From a bacterium (GTDB lineage: Bacteria; Bacteroidota; Bacteroidia; CAILMK01; JACPUW01), in assembly GCA_016124515.1 (NCBI GenBank), contig WGNN01000106.1, positions 1 through 46,250 of the forward strand: a stretch of 46,250 nucleotides of DNA, in the 5' to 3' direction. Below, in pieces: positions 7,378 through 17,188 of the stretch. The notes under the pieces are model-generated. The model made no database searches, was not told the DNA's origin, and saw nothing but the letters and a program-made list of their open reading frames with translations. The position numbers and the translations under genes were made by a program. Position 1 is the stretch's first letter; every line of letters starts with the position of its first letter.

Positions 7378-9492
7378 TTACAGGTTATCCATAAAATACT
7401 GCGCCATATATTTTTGCAAATGGATACGGTCGTTGCCACGCACATGGTGTTTGTGGCCGGGATAAGGAAAATAATCAAACAACACGGCTTTGCTCACACA
7501 CTCATCTATAAATACCAGCGAATGTTGCCACACAACCACATCATCGTCAGCACCTTGAACAATAAGCAATTTGCCTTGCAGGTTTTCTACATAGTTGAGC
7601 AGACTTGCTGTTTTGTAGCCATCAGGATTGTCTTGTGGGGTATCCATATAGCGTTCGGTGTACATTATTTCATAATATTTCCAATCGATAACCGGCCCGC
7701 CGCAAACGCCAACTTTAAAAGCGCCCGGTGCGCGAAGCATAAGCCCTGTTGTCATGAAACCGCCAAAACTCCAGCCATGCACGCCAATCCGCTCGTTGTC
7801 AACGTAGTGCTGGCTTTTTATAAATTCCAGTCCGGCCAATTGGTCAGCAATTTCAAGCGTACCCAACTGCCTGAAAGTAGCCTGTTCAAAAGCCGCCCCA
7901 CGGTTGTCGCTGCCACGTCCATCAACGGTAAAAACTATGTAACCTTGCTGTGCCAAGTAGTGCAAAAACAAACTGGCATTGCCCATCCATGTTTCGCCTA
8001 TCATTTGGGCATGTGGTCCGCCATATACATATTGTATTACCGGGTATTTTTTTGATGGATCAAAATCATGCGGTTTTATAATGCGGTAGTACAATTCGGT
8101 TTGGCCATCGGCGGCTTTAATGGTGCCAAATTCAACACCGGTTTTTACGTAGGCATTCAGCGGATCTTCTACTTGAAGCAGTTTGTGCATTTCCTTGCCT
8201 TTGCTTGAAAGCATGAGCATTTCGCGCGCTACAAAACGGCTGCTGTAGCTGTCAATTATATAATTTCCCTTGTCGCTCATTCTAATAAAATGCTGTCCGC
8301 GTGCTTCAGTTATGCGGCTTGCTTTGCCCCCCTTCACCGATATGCGGTACAGTTGTCGCTCCAGCGGACTTTCTTCGGTACTGAGGTAGTAAATATATTT
8401 TCCCGACTCATCGAAACCCACAAAATCAGTGACTTCAAACGCACCATTTGTTACCTGATTCAGCAATTGTCCGTCGGTATTGTATCGGTACAGGTGGGTA
8501 AAACCGTCGCGCCAAGTGGTCCACAAAAACTCATTTTCTGCCTTTGGATTAAAGTACAACACATTGAGCGGTTCCACAAAGCTTTCGCTTTTTTCTTCAA
8601 AAAGTGTTTTTATTAGTTTTCCTGAAGAAGCATCGTATTTCTGCCATTGCAAGTGGTTTTGGTCACGGTTGAGCACGCCAATGTATATGTATTTGCCGTT
8701 GGGATCCCAGCTAATATTGGTCAGGTATTGGTCGGCATCGCCGGTTTGCATATACACGGTATTGCCATCGGCCACATTATATACTCCCAAACGCACCACT
8801 TCGTTGGCCTGACCCGCCATGGGGTATTTTATCATATTTACTTCGGCCACGGGTTTGGTAATGTCGAGCAAAGGATAATCGCTTACCGCGCGTTGGTCGT
8901 TTTTATAAAAAGCCATTTTTTCATAATCTTTACTCCAAAAAGTGCCTTTGTATATACCAAATTCATTTCGGTGCACTGTTTGGCCGTAGGCGATGCCCTT
9001 TTCCGTGGTATTTATTTTTTTGCCATTCACATACAAATCATCATTTACGGTATAGGAATAGTTTCCACTTTCCACATCAAATTCAACATTGGCAGCTTCG
9101 GGCTCGGTTTTAAACAACAATTCAAATTTTAAATCGCCGCTTGTGTTGGCCTTGTAATAGGCATTGTTGTGACTGAAGGTGAATACCGCTGTGCTTTGGA
9201 AGGTAATGCCGGGCAGGTGTTTCAATTTATCCACGCCTTCGGGCAAAGCCGCGTTCATATCCTGAAGCGAAAAACTGAATTTATCCTTTCCACTCGCCTC
9301 CTTTACCATCATCACTTCGTCTTTGGCAAAGGCATACCAATCAGACTCCGGAATCCATTGTATTTGCGAAAGTTCGCGCGGATAAAGGCTGTAATTAACC
9401 GAAACATCTTCAATAGTAAGGAGTTTCTTGTCTTGTGCCTGAAGCTTCAAAATCGGCGCCAAGCAAATGAGCAGTACTAAAAACTTATTCAT
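7378..9492 (-). CDS. S9 family dipeptidyl peptidase IV-like protease
   Basis: Exported serine peptidase, 704 aa from the chosen start. The frame stays open 80 codons further upstream, but the ATG at 9492 begins a clean signal peptide (MNKFLVLLICLAPILKLQAQ) and lies just downstream of a TAATTTTG promoter element. A beta-propeller DPPIV_N region (about 90-450) is followed by the alpha/beta hydrolase domain with GWSFGG (S575), GADDDVV (Asp near 649-651) and PGHKHHVRG (His near 681-683). Family members remove N-terminal dipeptides in the periplasm. It is followed by an amino-acid permease 12 bp downstream. Confidence 0.92.
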   Translation of the reverse strand: MNKFLVLLICLAPILKLQAQDKKLLTIEDVSVNYSLYPRELSQIQWIPESDWYAFAKDEVMMVKEASGKDKFSFSLQDMNAALPEGVDKLKHLPGITFQSTAVFTFSHNNAYYKANTSGDLKFELLFKTEPEAANVEFDVESGNYSYTVNDDLYVNGKKINTTEKGIAYGQTVHRNEFGIYKGTFWSKDYEKMAFYKNDQRAVSDYPLLDITKPVAEVNMIKYPMAGQANEVVRLGVYNVADGNTVYMQTGDADQYLTNISWDPNGKYIYIGVLNRDQNHLQWQKYDASSGKLIKTLFEEKSESFVEPLNVLYFNPKAENEFLWTTWRDGFTHLYRYNTDGQLLNQVTNGAFEVTDFVGFDESGKYIYYLSTEESPLERQLYRISVKGGKASRITEARGQHFIRMSDKGNYIIDSYSSRFVAREMLMLSSKGKEMHKLLQVEDPLNAYVKTGVEFGTIKAADGQTELYYRIIKPHDFDPSKKYPVIQYVYGGPHAQMIGETWMGNASLFLHYLAQQGYIVFTVDGRGSDNRGAAFEQATFRQLGTLEIADQLAGLEFIKSQHYVDNERIGVHGWSFGGFMTTGLMLRAPGAFKVGVCGGPVIDWKYYEIMYTERYMDTPQDNPDGYKTASLLNYVENLQGKLLIVQGADDDVVVWQHSLVFIDECVSKAVLFDYFPYPGHKHHVRGNDRIHLQKYMAQYFMDNL

Positions 9493-9722
9493 AAGGCTGT
9501 TTAAAGTCTCAAAATTAAACAAGACAGCAATTGCAGCGGGCAAGATGGACCGTAAATGTGCTTTTGGTCTTCCTTCTGAGATAGGAGAAGTCTGAATTAT
9601 TTGATAAACTAAAGAGCGAAATGGCCTGTGTGTTTTTAGTGGATAGTAATTTCCATTATATCTGTTTTCAAAAAACTGTGAGAACCGAAATACATGTAAG
9701 GACATTGCAGGCAACGACCTTA
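9493..9722. other. intergenic region between subtilase and S9 peptidase
   Basis: 230 bp between two minus-strand genes. It contains the S9 promoter element at 9510-9517. I see no terminator hairpin after the subtilase and no small gene. Confidence 0.4.
9510..9517 (-). promoter_or_regulatory. TAnnTTTG -7 element for the S9 peptidase
   Basis: The minus strand reads TAATTTTG, ending 18 bp before the ATG at 9492. A TTG (plus-strand CAA at 9541-9543) lies 23 bp further upstream as a possible -33 element. Its position supports the internal ATG over the longer open frame. Confidence 0.5.
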
Positions 9723-11921
9723 CTAATGACAAACCGCTACACGACGTACTATCTCACCTTTATTGGTCATTATTTTCAACAAATACACACCGGCGGGCAG
9801 CATGGCGGTATTGATGCTCTTATTGTGGTAGCTACCAAGCGCTCTTCCATCAAGCGAAAACAATTGCGCCCTGGTGTAATCGCCGTGTAGATACAGGATG
9901 TGGTCAGCAGGGTTGGGATAAATGGTTATTTGATTTTCAACCACTTGTGGTGTTGCAAAGAAAATACCATCGCTCATGACCTTATACACATCGAGTTTGC
10001 CGTAACCCCAATAATTGTTGGGCAAGGCACCTTGTGAAGTGGTAAAAGTATCGGTTGCGGTGTTGGTCAAAAAATCAGTGCGCACTTGTTCTATATCGGC
10101 GTTTGGAAATTTTTGCAGGTATAATGCCACCGCCCCTGCCACCACAGGGCTAGCCATGCTTGTGCCGCTGCTCGATGCGTATTTTCCATCAATAACCCGT
10201 GGACTCCATCCTTTATAATAATCAGGTATTGCAGAAAACACATTTTGACCCGGTGCTACAATTTCGGGCTGTATGCGTCCGTCAACCGTGGGCCCGTGGC
10301 TTGAAAAACCCGACAAGCTTCCGGCAGGCACACGCGACCAACGGGGCGGTTGTTGCACACCCATTACATCAAAATACGACCACCTGTTTACAAAAGAACC
10401 CACGCTGAAAGTTTCTTCGTATAGTGCAGGTGCCAATACAGAAAAATCATTGTCGGGCCCTATGTAGTTTACCGGTTTTTCAGCACCAATAGCTTCAGGA
10501 TCAGGCACCAAAGAAGAAAACCTTCCGGTAAATGTGGGCGAAATCTCCATGAGCCAAGCGTTGAATTTGCCACGGCCTTTTACTTCAATTTTGTACAAAT
10601 CAATGCCCTTTGCCTTGGGTGGTTGTTGCCGCACATCCACATCGCCGTGGTCGTCTATAGAAAGTGTAAAATAATAATGGTGGCTGTGTTTGCCCAGCGG
10701 TTTGGTCCGCGCCGAAACCGTACCACCCACCTCAAAAAAACCGGTATAATACAAATCTTCGAGCAGGCTGTCGGCAATGAGTTCTCCGGGCGAAAACCAG
10801 CTTGATTTGCGGAATTCCTTCAGGTTGGCAAATGATTTATTTTCATAGGAAAAATCGCCTGTATAACCTGTAATTTGAAATTTGATGTCGTTGACCAAAG
10901 TATCAGGAATGGCCATAATAAATTCAATGGGATCGCCATAGGCGTAGGTGGCGTAGGTGGTATCAAGGTCAAAATTACCCCAATGCACCTCGTCGTGACC
11001 GCTGTTTCCGGCGGCAGCCACTATTATAGTTCCATCATTTCTTATGTTAGCCAATCGCTCATAGGCTTTGGCGCGGCTACCGGTACCATCGTGCAAATCG
11101 TTCATACTGCCCAAACTCAGGTTTATTACACAGGGTTTGTTGGCAATTATCGCTTTGTTGATGATGTATTTTACAGCATCTATAATAGAAGCCGATTCCC
11201 ACATGACACTCACACCTATTATTTCGGCATGTGGCGCCATACCATTGATACCGGCGGCAATGCCGGCTACGTGAGTACCATGCCCCTGTCCGCCACGGTT
11301 GGTTGGGTCGTAGTCAGTTCGTGGCACGGCTCCATTTGTAATGCCATTTATCTCATTTTCAAGAGCTGTTTTGTTGTATTCGCTGCCGTAAGAAAAGCTG
11401 TCGGGCGCTGTGCCGGTGCTGTCCCACTGACACCAAATGCTTTGGATACGCACCTTGGTGGCATCGCCTTTCAATCTGAACTCCTTGTGGCTGTAATCTA
11501 TTCCTGAATCAACTATTCCTATTATTATTCCATCGCCGTTGTAGGCTTGGTCTATGGGGCCCCAACCTTTCTGCACGGCCCATGTATTCGTATGGTATTT
11601 TACCGAATCCATCGTAGCTTCTTCCAAACTGCCATATTCAATGGATCGGATGTGGTAGTTTTTCAATAAGCGGGGTAAGTATGCAATTTGCACCTCCGCA
11701 GTTACCAGGTTTCCCAATTTGCTGTTGATCTTAAAAAAATCATTTTCCTTCAGACTAGCGGCTTGGTCCACCTCAATCAACACCCTTATTTTGCGCTGTT
11801 TATCCATTTGCTGCATGGTATTTTGCAAGGCATGATCATAATAAGCAGGGCTTGCCACTTGCTGTGAACGCGCTTGGAGCACAAAAGCAAATACCATGAT
11901 AGTTAGCAGTATGGGTTTCAT
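9723..11921 (-). CDS. S8 subtilisin-like protease with T9SS sorting domain
   Basis: A 732-aa secreted subtilase. It has a signal peptide at 1-20 (MKPILLTIMVFAFVLQARSQ) and a catalytic triad visible as GIVDSGIDY (D138), GQGHGTHVAG (H214) and GTSMASP (S588). A large insert separates His and Ser. The C-terminal 70 residues (IYPNPADHILYLHGD...AGVYLLKI) form a type A T9SS sorting domain, so export to the surface or medium is expected. The ATG abuts the stop of the upstream C1 peptidase with no gap, so the two proteases are co-expressed. Substrates are unknown; a nutritional or surface-maturation role is inference. Confidence 0.94.
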   Translation of the reverse strand: MKPILLTIMVFAFVLQARSQQVASPAYYDHALQNTMQQMDKQRKIRVLIEVDQAASLKENDFFKINSKLGNLVTAEVQIAYLPRLLKNYHIRSIEYGSLEEATMDSVKYHTNTWAVQKGWGPIDQAYNGDGIIIGIVDSGIDYSHKEFRLKGDATKVRIQSIWCQWDSTGTAPDSFSYGSEYNKTALENEINGITNGAVPRTDYDPTNRGGQGHGTHVAGIAAGINGMAPHAEIIGVSVMWESASIIDAVKYIINKAIIANKPCVINLSLGSMNDLHDGTGSRAKAYERLANIRNDGTIIVAAAGNSGHDEVHWGNFDLDTTYATYAYGDPIEFIMAIPDTLVNDIKFQITGYTGDFSYENKSFANLKEFRKSSWFSPGELIADSLLEDLYYTGFFEVGGTVSARTKPLGKHSHHYYFTLSIDDHGDVDVRQQPPKAKGIDLYKIEVKGRGKFNAWLMEISPTFTGRFSSLVPDPEAIGAEKPVNYIGPDNDFSVLAPALYEETFSVGSFVNRWSYFDVMGVQQPPRWSRVPAGSLSGFSSHGPTVDGRIQPEIVAPGQNVFSAIPDYYKGWSPRVIDGKYASSSGTSMASPVVAGAVALYLQKFPNADIEQVRTDFLTNTATDTFTTSQGALPNNYWGYGKLDVYKVMSDGIFFATPQVVENQITIYPNPADHILYLHGDYTRAQLFSLDGRALGSYHNKSINTAMLPAGVYLLKIMTNKGEIVRRVAVCH

Positions 11922-13163
11922 CTAGTTGAGTTTAATGCCAGAATACGATAGCGCGTCTTGATGGATGGTAATATTCATAATTTTTAAACGGATGTAATCC
12001 TCATGAAAAAAGTAATAACCAAACTTGGCATCGCCATCGCCGCAAGTGCGCGCCCCTGAGCCACTGTCTTTTACCAAATACCATATTTCGCCCTTAATCT
12101 TCTGAATTCCCACAATATGCATGGCGTGGTCATCGGTAGTGCTGCCGTTTGAAAAACGAAATTGCCTGGCATTGTCGTCAATATCTTTCGATGGAATATC
12201 AAAGCTTGGGATGATTCCTATTTGGTATTCGCGCAGCAGCCCCATTTCAGAAACATCGCCACCAATAGCTACCGAATAGCCGTTTTCCACACTTTTTTCT
12301 ATTATTTTCATAAAATCGTCCAAGTTCACATTCCAATAATCATCGCTGTTCCACCAATTGTCGGGTACATCATATTCAGCTTTTGCATTGAATGGATATT
12401 CCATGAGCGACATAAAATTGATATACTCAGCGGGCTTAATACGCAGGTATTGTTGCATAAAAGCCATAGGGCTGTAGTCAATAGTATTATATTTAAAAAT
12501 AACAGGCGGCTGACCCAAGTGGTAGTTGAGAATGGCTTTTACATTGGCCACCACTTCCTCTTCGTTCCATATATAATTTTTCTTTACAAATGCCAGGTAG
12601 CCGGTTATTTCATTAAAAAGCGAATCGTGCGAATAAAAAGCCTTGCCGTTTGGTCTGCCCTCATATACCGAGCGCGGCACTATACCATAGAGCTGCATCA
12701 TTTGTGCCACGGCATTGGCTTCGCTGCCTTCGCCCAGACTCATATTGCCGCGGTGGGCTACAAAATATTTTGCCCGCTCTACATATTGCCAATACACGAT
12801 ATACATTTCAGAAAGTTTGATATCGATGCCCGAAATGCGTTTTACCTCGCTTTCGTAAAACGAAGTAGTGCTGAAACACCAACAAGTTCCGGTATTGCCT
12901 TGCGACACAGGCGGGGTGTGCCACACTTGTTTAAAATCGGCGGGAGATGCGGGCCATGTTTTTCTTTCCAAAGCCACGGTAAGCCCCTCTTTGTTGGCCG
13001 AAGAACCACCCGTTTGATGCAAAGCAGGCAGTATGACTTCGTTGTAATAACTACGCGGTTTTTCCTTCTTTATTATTTTATCCTGCGCCCATGTCGACTG
13101 CGCAAAAAGTGTACTTATTACTAATAAACTTACTGATTTCATCATCAAGATTTTTTTAATCAT
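11922..13163 (-). CDS. C1 (papain-fold) cysteine peptidase, exported
   Basis: A 413-aa protein with a signal peptide (cleavage near ...QSTWAQ, residue 26). Papain-family elements are VSQGNTGTCWCFS (oxyanion Q88, nucleophile C94) and DDHAMHIVGI (H346). The third catalytic position, normally Asn in V-K-N-S-W-G, reads VKDSGSG (D366), an atypical change. Length and plan resemble bleomycin hydrolase/aminopeptidase C relatives. Alternative ATGs at codons 7 and 8 (MMKSVS) would give a more ordinary signal peptide. Its stop directly abuts the subtilase ATG. There is no T9SS domain, so it probably stays periplasmic or at the outer membrane. Confidence 0.85.
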   Translation of the reverse strand: MIKKILMMKSVSLLVISTLFAQSTWAQDKIIKKEKPRSYYNEVILPALHQTGGSSANKEGLTVALERKTWPASPADFKQVWHTPPVSQGNTGTCWCFSTTSFYESEVKRISGIDIKLSEMYIVYWQYVERAKYFVAHRGNMSLGEGSEANAVAQMMQLYGIVPRSVYEGRPNGKAFYSHDSLFNEITGYLAFVKKNYIWNEEEVVANVKAILNYHLGQPPVIFKYNTIDYSPMAFMQQYLRIKPAEYINFMSLMEYPFNAKAEYDVPDNWWNSDDYWNVNLDDFMKIIEKSVENGYSVAIGGDVSEMGLLREYQIGIIPSFDIPSKDIDDNARQFRFSNGSTTDDHAMHIVGIQKIKGEIWYLVKDSGSGARTCGDGDAKFGYYFFHEDYIRLKIMNITIHQDALSYSGIKLN

Positions 13164-13260
13164 TTGGCTATTGAAGGACTAAAATAGGCAAAGTGGATGC
13201 AAGTGCAGGTGCATTTGGCATTTTTTGCAGATATAGTGCGGTGATTGTACTAAATGGAAA

Positions 13261-14934
13261 TTAATTGAGGCTGCTGAGCACGTGTTGCGCCCGATCGAAA
13301 GCCGTGGAAACGGCCTCTTTGTAGGTCCGCGACATTGGCACTACGAGCCCGCCATGAAGCAGCACTTCATTTGATTTTATTTTTTGTATGTAATTGATAT
13401 TAACCACAAAAGCCCGATGAATTTGTATGAAATTTTCGGCAGGTAAGAGACTTATTATTTCCTTCAGTGTATTTCGGTCTATTACAGGGTTTTGTTTGTC
13501 GGCCAAATAATACTCCAGGTAGCGCGCATTTACCGAAATATAAATTATGCTGCGCAGGGCAAGTACCGTTTTATTTTTGAGCAACAACTGTTCAGGCAAT
13601 TTTTCGGTTGGATTGGCTTGAACCGCCTGGACTGCAGGACGTTTCAATTTTCTGAGGCTCTCATTTTCCAACATGATTTTATCGTTGAGCTCCGCCACTT
13701 CAAAAAAAGCATTTTGCAAGCTGTGCCGCTCATTTAATATAGTTTGAAACCTGAAAATGAGTGCAATGGCAAGCACCAGAATTTCTACAGCCGAGCCGAT
13801 AATAAAAGGATTGATCTTAAAAGCGGTTTCTTCTATTAAACCATATTCAACCATAATATACACCAGCGATGAAAGTATGAGCGCACCAAAAGCCGAGACA
13901 AACAACAAAGCCTGACTTTTATTGGAGTTAAGCGCCTTGACTGCCGCCGCAAACATACACACAAAATTGAAGAGCAGCAGGGTGTAAACCACATTGAGCA
14001 CCCACATGACATGATGGTCAAAAAAATTGAAAAACAACAACCAAAGCACAAACAAGGCTACAAAAGCGGCCCGAATCACCATAAAAATACGGTGGATTGC
14101 AGGCGCAATACGTGCCGTATTGAGAAACGAAGTAGTGAACTGTATGCTGGCAATGGCTATAAAATCCACAAGTAGCAGGCGCGCATAGTTGTTAATTGAT
14201 GCCGAATGCGGGTAGATATACTGAAAAGCGTAACCGGTGGAAACTATAATATATAAATTGAGCAACAGCGCATACAAACCATAATAGCTGAAGGTTTGTT
14301 GGTGGGTAACAAACCCAAGGGCAATAGACACAAGCCCTACGATAAAAATAACACCAAACAAGAATCCGAAGAAAACGGAGTAGCGCAACTCGTTGTCTTG
14401 AAATGCCTTCATAGGCCACAACCAAAGCGGAAAACTAACCGCCGCATTTCGCTTGTCAACGAGCATTAGGTAGGTAGCCGGTTCGTTGGCAAGGTCAAAC
14501 ACAAAATTTCGGTGGTTGTAGCTGCGTTTGTCAAATGGAATTTTGTCACCGCCTTCGCCTACCAATTCAGGCCCTGTGTGGGTTATTTTATAGAGTTGGG
14601 TAAAATCGATATGCGGATTTTGAAGCTCCAAGGCCAAATGGTCTTCAGCAGTGGGCAGCGGTTGAGAAAGGCGAATGAGCACCCAAAACAATTTGTTTGA
14701 AAATCCCTGGGAAGCTTTGTTGTTTATTGGCTCAATCTCTTGGTTTTCAATGAGTTTGTACATTTCAGCTGCCGACAAATTTTGATCATTAGCATATACA
14801 AGCGTATGGCTGTTGAGCACTGTGGGCCAGCTACTTACATCATCAAGCAACCGTATGTCATCAGCACAATTGGCATGTGCACACCACAGCACAAAAAGCA
14901 TAGCCACCAACCATACTTTTCTTGAAAATGCCAT
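13261..14934 (-). CDS. 7TM (DISM-type) membrane sensor with LytTR DNA-binding domain
   Basis: A 557-aa one-piece membrane regulator. It has a signal peptide (1-23, ending CAHANC), an extracytoplasmic domain of the 7TMR-DISMED2 kind (about 30-160), seven hydrophobic helices (about 180-395), a probable coiled coil (about 400-430) and a C-terminal LytTR domain (about 450-550). The LytTR signature is FIQIHRAFVVNINYIQKI...VPMSRTYKEAV. The frame is open 26 codons further upstream, but the ATG at 14934 begins a clean signal peptide and is preceded by GAAAGGTG, a good ribosome binding site. No histidine kinase is adjacent, so sensing and DNA binding are probably in one chain. A LytTR-like tandem site lies 132 bp upstream in the divergent intergenic region. 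Confidence 0.9.
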   Translation of the reverse strand: MAFSRKVWLVAMLFVLWCAHANCADDIRLLDDVSSWPTVLNSHTLVYANDQNLSAAEMYKLIENQEIEPINNKASQGFSNKLFWVLIRLSQPLPTAEDHLALELQNPHIDFTQLYKITHTGPELVGEGGDKIPFDKRSYNHRNFVFDLANEPATYLMLVDKRNAAVSFPLWLWPMKAFQDNELRYSVFFGFLFGVIFIVGLVSIALGFVTHQQTFSYYGLYALLLNLYIIVSTGYAFQYIYPHSASINNYARLLLVDFIAIASIQFTTSFLNTARIAPAIHRIFMVIRAAFVALFVLWLLFFNFFDHHVMWVLNVVYTLLLFNFVCMFAAAVKALNSNKSQALLFVSAFGALILSSLVYIMVEYGLIEETAFKINPFIIGSAVEILVLAIALIFRFQTILNERHSLQNAFFEVAELNDKIMLENESLRKLKRPAVQAVQANPTEKLPEQLLLKNKTVLALRSIIYISVNARYLEYYLADKQNPVIDRNTLKEIISLLPAENFIQIHRAFVVNINYIQKIKSNEVLLHGGLVVPMSRTYKEAVSTAFDRAQHVLSSLN

Positions 14935-15241
14935 AAAAATCACCTTTCTTACGACAACGAAAGTAGTCTGATGGCCGCTAATTTCAAACAAACCAAGAGC
15001 GCCCTGCATCACATAAATGAAGTAGATTTTTGCAAATTGATTGTTCTACAATTAGTTACTTCCTTCATTTCATGACAACTTTTTGGCATTTCGTGCAGCA
15101 ATTTCCGTTTGCACAAATTGCGCAACCCCTATTGCCCTATACTTGTATGCCTGTGCAGCAGGCCAAACGAGTTTCAGCAAACCCTCCGTGCTACACCTAG
15201 CAAGAAGACCATAACATTCCAACCGAAAAAAAACAAAAAAC
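14935..15241. other. divergent promoter region of LytTR regulator and DUF4189-like gene
   Basis: These 307 bp hold the tandem CATTTCRTG site (15066-15095). On the plus strand there is a -7-like TATACTTG at 15138-15145. On the minus strand a one-mismatch -7 (TACTTTCG) covers 14958-14965, just upstream of the regulator. The plus-strand leader would be nearly 100 nt. Confidence 0.5.
15066..15095 (+). promoter_or_regulatory. LytTR-like tandem operator, site 1
   Basis: CATTTCATG (15066-15074) and CATTTCGTG (15087-15095) form a direct repeat with starts 21 bp apart. The second half is preceded by GG, giving GGCATTTCGT. This closely matches the operator I recall for E. coli YpdB, also a LytTR protein (GGCATTTCAT, 11-bp spacer, repeated). 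It lies between the LytTR regulator and the DUF4189-like gene. Confidence 0.65.
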
Positions 15242-16063
15242 ATGAATAAAACACTGAACTACAGCATCAAAGCCTGTTTTGTATTGGCACTTTCTATAGT
15301 TGCAAGCGCTTCAACCATGCTGCCCACCGGCGACTATGCAAGCCTTGCCATTGACGCCCGCAACGGCGAATTTTATGGTTGGGCGGTAAACTATGCAAGC
15401 TATGCCGAAGCCGACAACCGCGCCCTTGAAGAATGCCGAAAACGGGGTGGAAACTGCCACGTAGTGCTCAATTTTAAAGGTGGATCTGGCGTGTATGTGG
15501 TTGAGGAAGGCAACCCTTACCTCTATGGATGGGGTGTAGGTGCGAACAAAACGGAAGCTGAAAATATAGCGATGGCCGAAGCAAGAGCGCAAGGTGGCAG
15601 CAAACTGTTGGTGCGCGTGTGGGGTTGCAACGAAACACCTACCGTGCAGGATACGGTTTACCAAGCATTGCCATACAAAGGCGTGTTTGGCTTTTACTTT
15701 ATAAAAAGCGATGATGACAAAAAGTGCTTCATCACCAGAGCTTATTATATGCCCGGAGCGGCGCAGCTGAGTGGCGAAAAATGGGTGTTTACTTCCGATG
15801 CCGAAACGCGCATGACCCCACAGGCACAAAAATTTCTTGATGCGGTAGAAGACAACTTATACGGCTATTTGGGCGACTTGAAAGACAAGGTGATAACCCA
15901 ACACGACCTTGACTGGAACGGAATGAACGAGGTGGAAATAACCAACCATACGCTCAACTACGACAGTGTGGCCGAACGCAAAACCATTATAGAAAACTCC
16001 ATTCAGCGCATAAAGGAATCCATGAAAAACAGTGGATATGAAGTAGTTGAAGTGCCTATTTAA
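15242..16063 (+). CDS. secreted DUF4189-like protein
   Basis: A 273-aa protein with a signal peptide (about 1-24). Residues 30-85 resemble DUF4189: Y-A-S-L-A-I-D, then GWAVNYASYAEADNRALEECRKRGGNCHVVLNF with the paired cysteines typical of that domain. A second, looser copy follows (YGWGVGANKTEAENIAMAEA). The C-terminal half is not recognised. Function is unknown; the family is found in secreted proteins. It carries LytTR-like site 1 about 150 bp upstream and is followed after 33 bp by the WG-repeat gene, with which it probably forms an operon. Confidence 0.7.
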   Translation: MNKTLNYSIKACFVLALSIVASASTMLPTGDYASLAIDARNGEFYGWAVNYASYAEADNRALEECRKRGGNCHVVLNFKGGSGVYVVEEGNPYLYGWGVGANKTEAENIAMAEARAQGGSKLLVRVWGCNETPTVQDTVYQALPYKGVFGFYFIKSDDDKKCFITRAYYMPGAAQLSGEKWVFTSDAETRMTPQAQKFLDAVEDNLYGYLGDLKDKVITQHDLDWNGMNEVEITNHTLNYDSVAERKTIIENSIQRIKESMKNSGYEVVEVPI

Positions 16064-16096
16064 TTATATTTGATCTACAGACCATATATACTAATC

Positions 16097-17095
16097 ATGC
16101 CCTCCAAAATCATATTCCCCCTATTGTTTCTCATGCTGTGTCATAGCTTATTTGGCCAGCAAACCAATGAAACCATAATTTGCAAAAAACTGAAATTAAG
16201 TAAATTAACATGGATAAGCGATGAATATGATATGGCCTTGGTATGCCTTAAAAAAGACAATAAGTGGGGCGTTTACCAATTGGACACCATGGCCGGTGCA
16301 CAACAGGTGAGGTACGAGGTAGTACTGCCGCCCCTGTTCGATTCTCTGGGTCAAGGTCAATTATTTACCGATGAATATTCCATAGCTATTATAAACGGCA
16401 AATATGGCATCTTGCCAAATATAATAGACTATCCTTTTGAACAGAAAAACACAAGCTTTTCCTACGACAAAATCATACGGAAAACCGTTGGCGGACGCGA
16501 TTATATTTTTTGTAAGCAAAATGGCCAATGGGGCTTGCTGCACCCAAGCGGATATGCCATAGTGCCTGCCGTGTGCAATAGCCAAAGCGATGTGCCGCTT
16601 ATTTGGCTCAACGAATGGTATATACCCTTGCACAAGGCCACCAAAAAAATGTTGAATGCCGATATAGTGGTGCCCGATGCAGAAAACGGCGATGGTGTAT
16701 TTAAATTTCGCAAAGCCGATAGCCATTTGTGGGGCATGGTACAGTGCTTCAGCGAAAAAAAATACAAGCTTTTGATTCCACCGCAATTTGATAGTCTCCG
16801 CTTTTTCCCTTTCAACGCCACCTACACGGCAGTTTACAAAAATGGAAAAGTGGGCATTTACCTTTCGGCCTGGAGCTACGAGTTGCCGGCCGACTCTATG
16901 CAAAGCGTGCCCTGCGAGTATGACGACTACAAAAGATTTACCGCCGATGGCGAGGCAAAACTGGCAATGAAAAAGGACGGCAAATGGGGTTGGGTAGATT
17001 GGCTCAACGGCAAACCCATGTCGCTGTTTATGTATGAAACCACCGATGAGCTGCCCTACCCCTACTATACGCAGCCCTACCAAAGAAGCGAATAA
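16097..17095 (+). CDS. secreted WG-repeat protein
   Basis: A 332-aa protein built of WG (KWG) repeats: NKWGVYQLD, NGKYGIL, NGQWGLLHPSGYAIVP, HLWGMVQ, NGKVGIYL and DGKWGWVDW, about five to six units. The frame opens at a TTG nine codons earlier, but the ATG at 16097 starts a good signal peptide (MPSKIIFPLLFLMLCHSLFG). WG repeats are thought to form beta-rich binding scaffolds; no enzyme activity is implied. It sits 33 bp after the DUF4189-like gene and before a weak terminator. Confidence 0.8.
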   Translation: MPSKIIFPLLFLMLCHSLFGQQTNETIICKKLKLSKLTWISDEYDMALVCLKKDNKWGVYQLDTMAGAQQVRYEVVLPPLFDSLGQGQLFTDEYSIAIINGKYGILPNIIDYPFEQKNTSFSYDKIIRKTVGGRDYIFCKQNGQWGLLHPSGYAIVPAVCNSQSDVPLIWLNEWYIPLHKATKKMLNADIVVPDAENGDGVFKFRKADSHLWGMVQCFSEKKYKLLIPPQFDSLRFFPFNATYTAVYKNGKVGIYLSAWSYELPADSMQSVPCEYDDYKRFTADGEAKLAMKKDGKWGWVDWLNGKPMSLFMYETTDELPYPYYTQPYQRSE

Positions 17096-17100
17096 TCACT

Positions 17101-17119
17101 GCCCAATCAGGGCCTTTTT
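17101..17119 (+). terminator. weak Rho-independent terminator
   Basis: GCCC-AATCA-GGGC followed by CTTTTT begins 5 bp after the WG-repeat gene stop. The stem is only 4 bp, so efficiency is uncertain. Confidence 0.45.
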
Positions 17120-17188
17120 CGTGGCAATTTCCATGTGAACTACCCTACAAAAAGCCGCACAAAGTGGCACAAAAAGCATCACAAGCTA

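Noticed and set aside
9493-9732. 80-codon N-terminal extension of the S9 peptidase
   Set aside because: It puts a signal peptide in the interior and overlaps the subtilase end; the ATG at 9492 has a promoter element directly upstream.
12162-13124. 320-codon ORF antisense to the C1 peptidase
   Set aside because: Long, but low in family-like features; the opposite strand has a complete catalytic protein with signal peptide.
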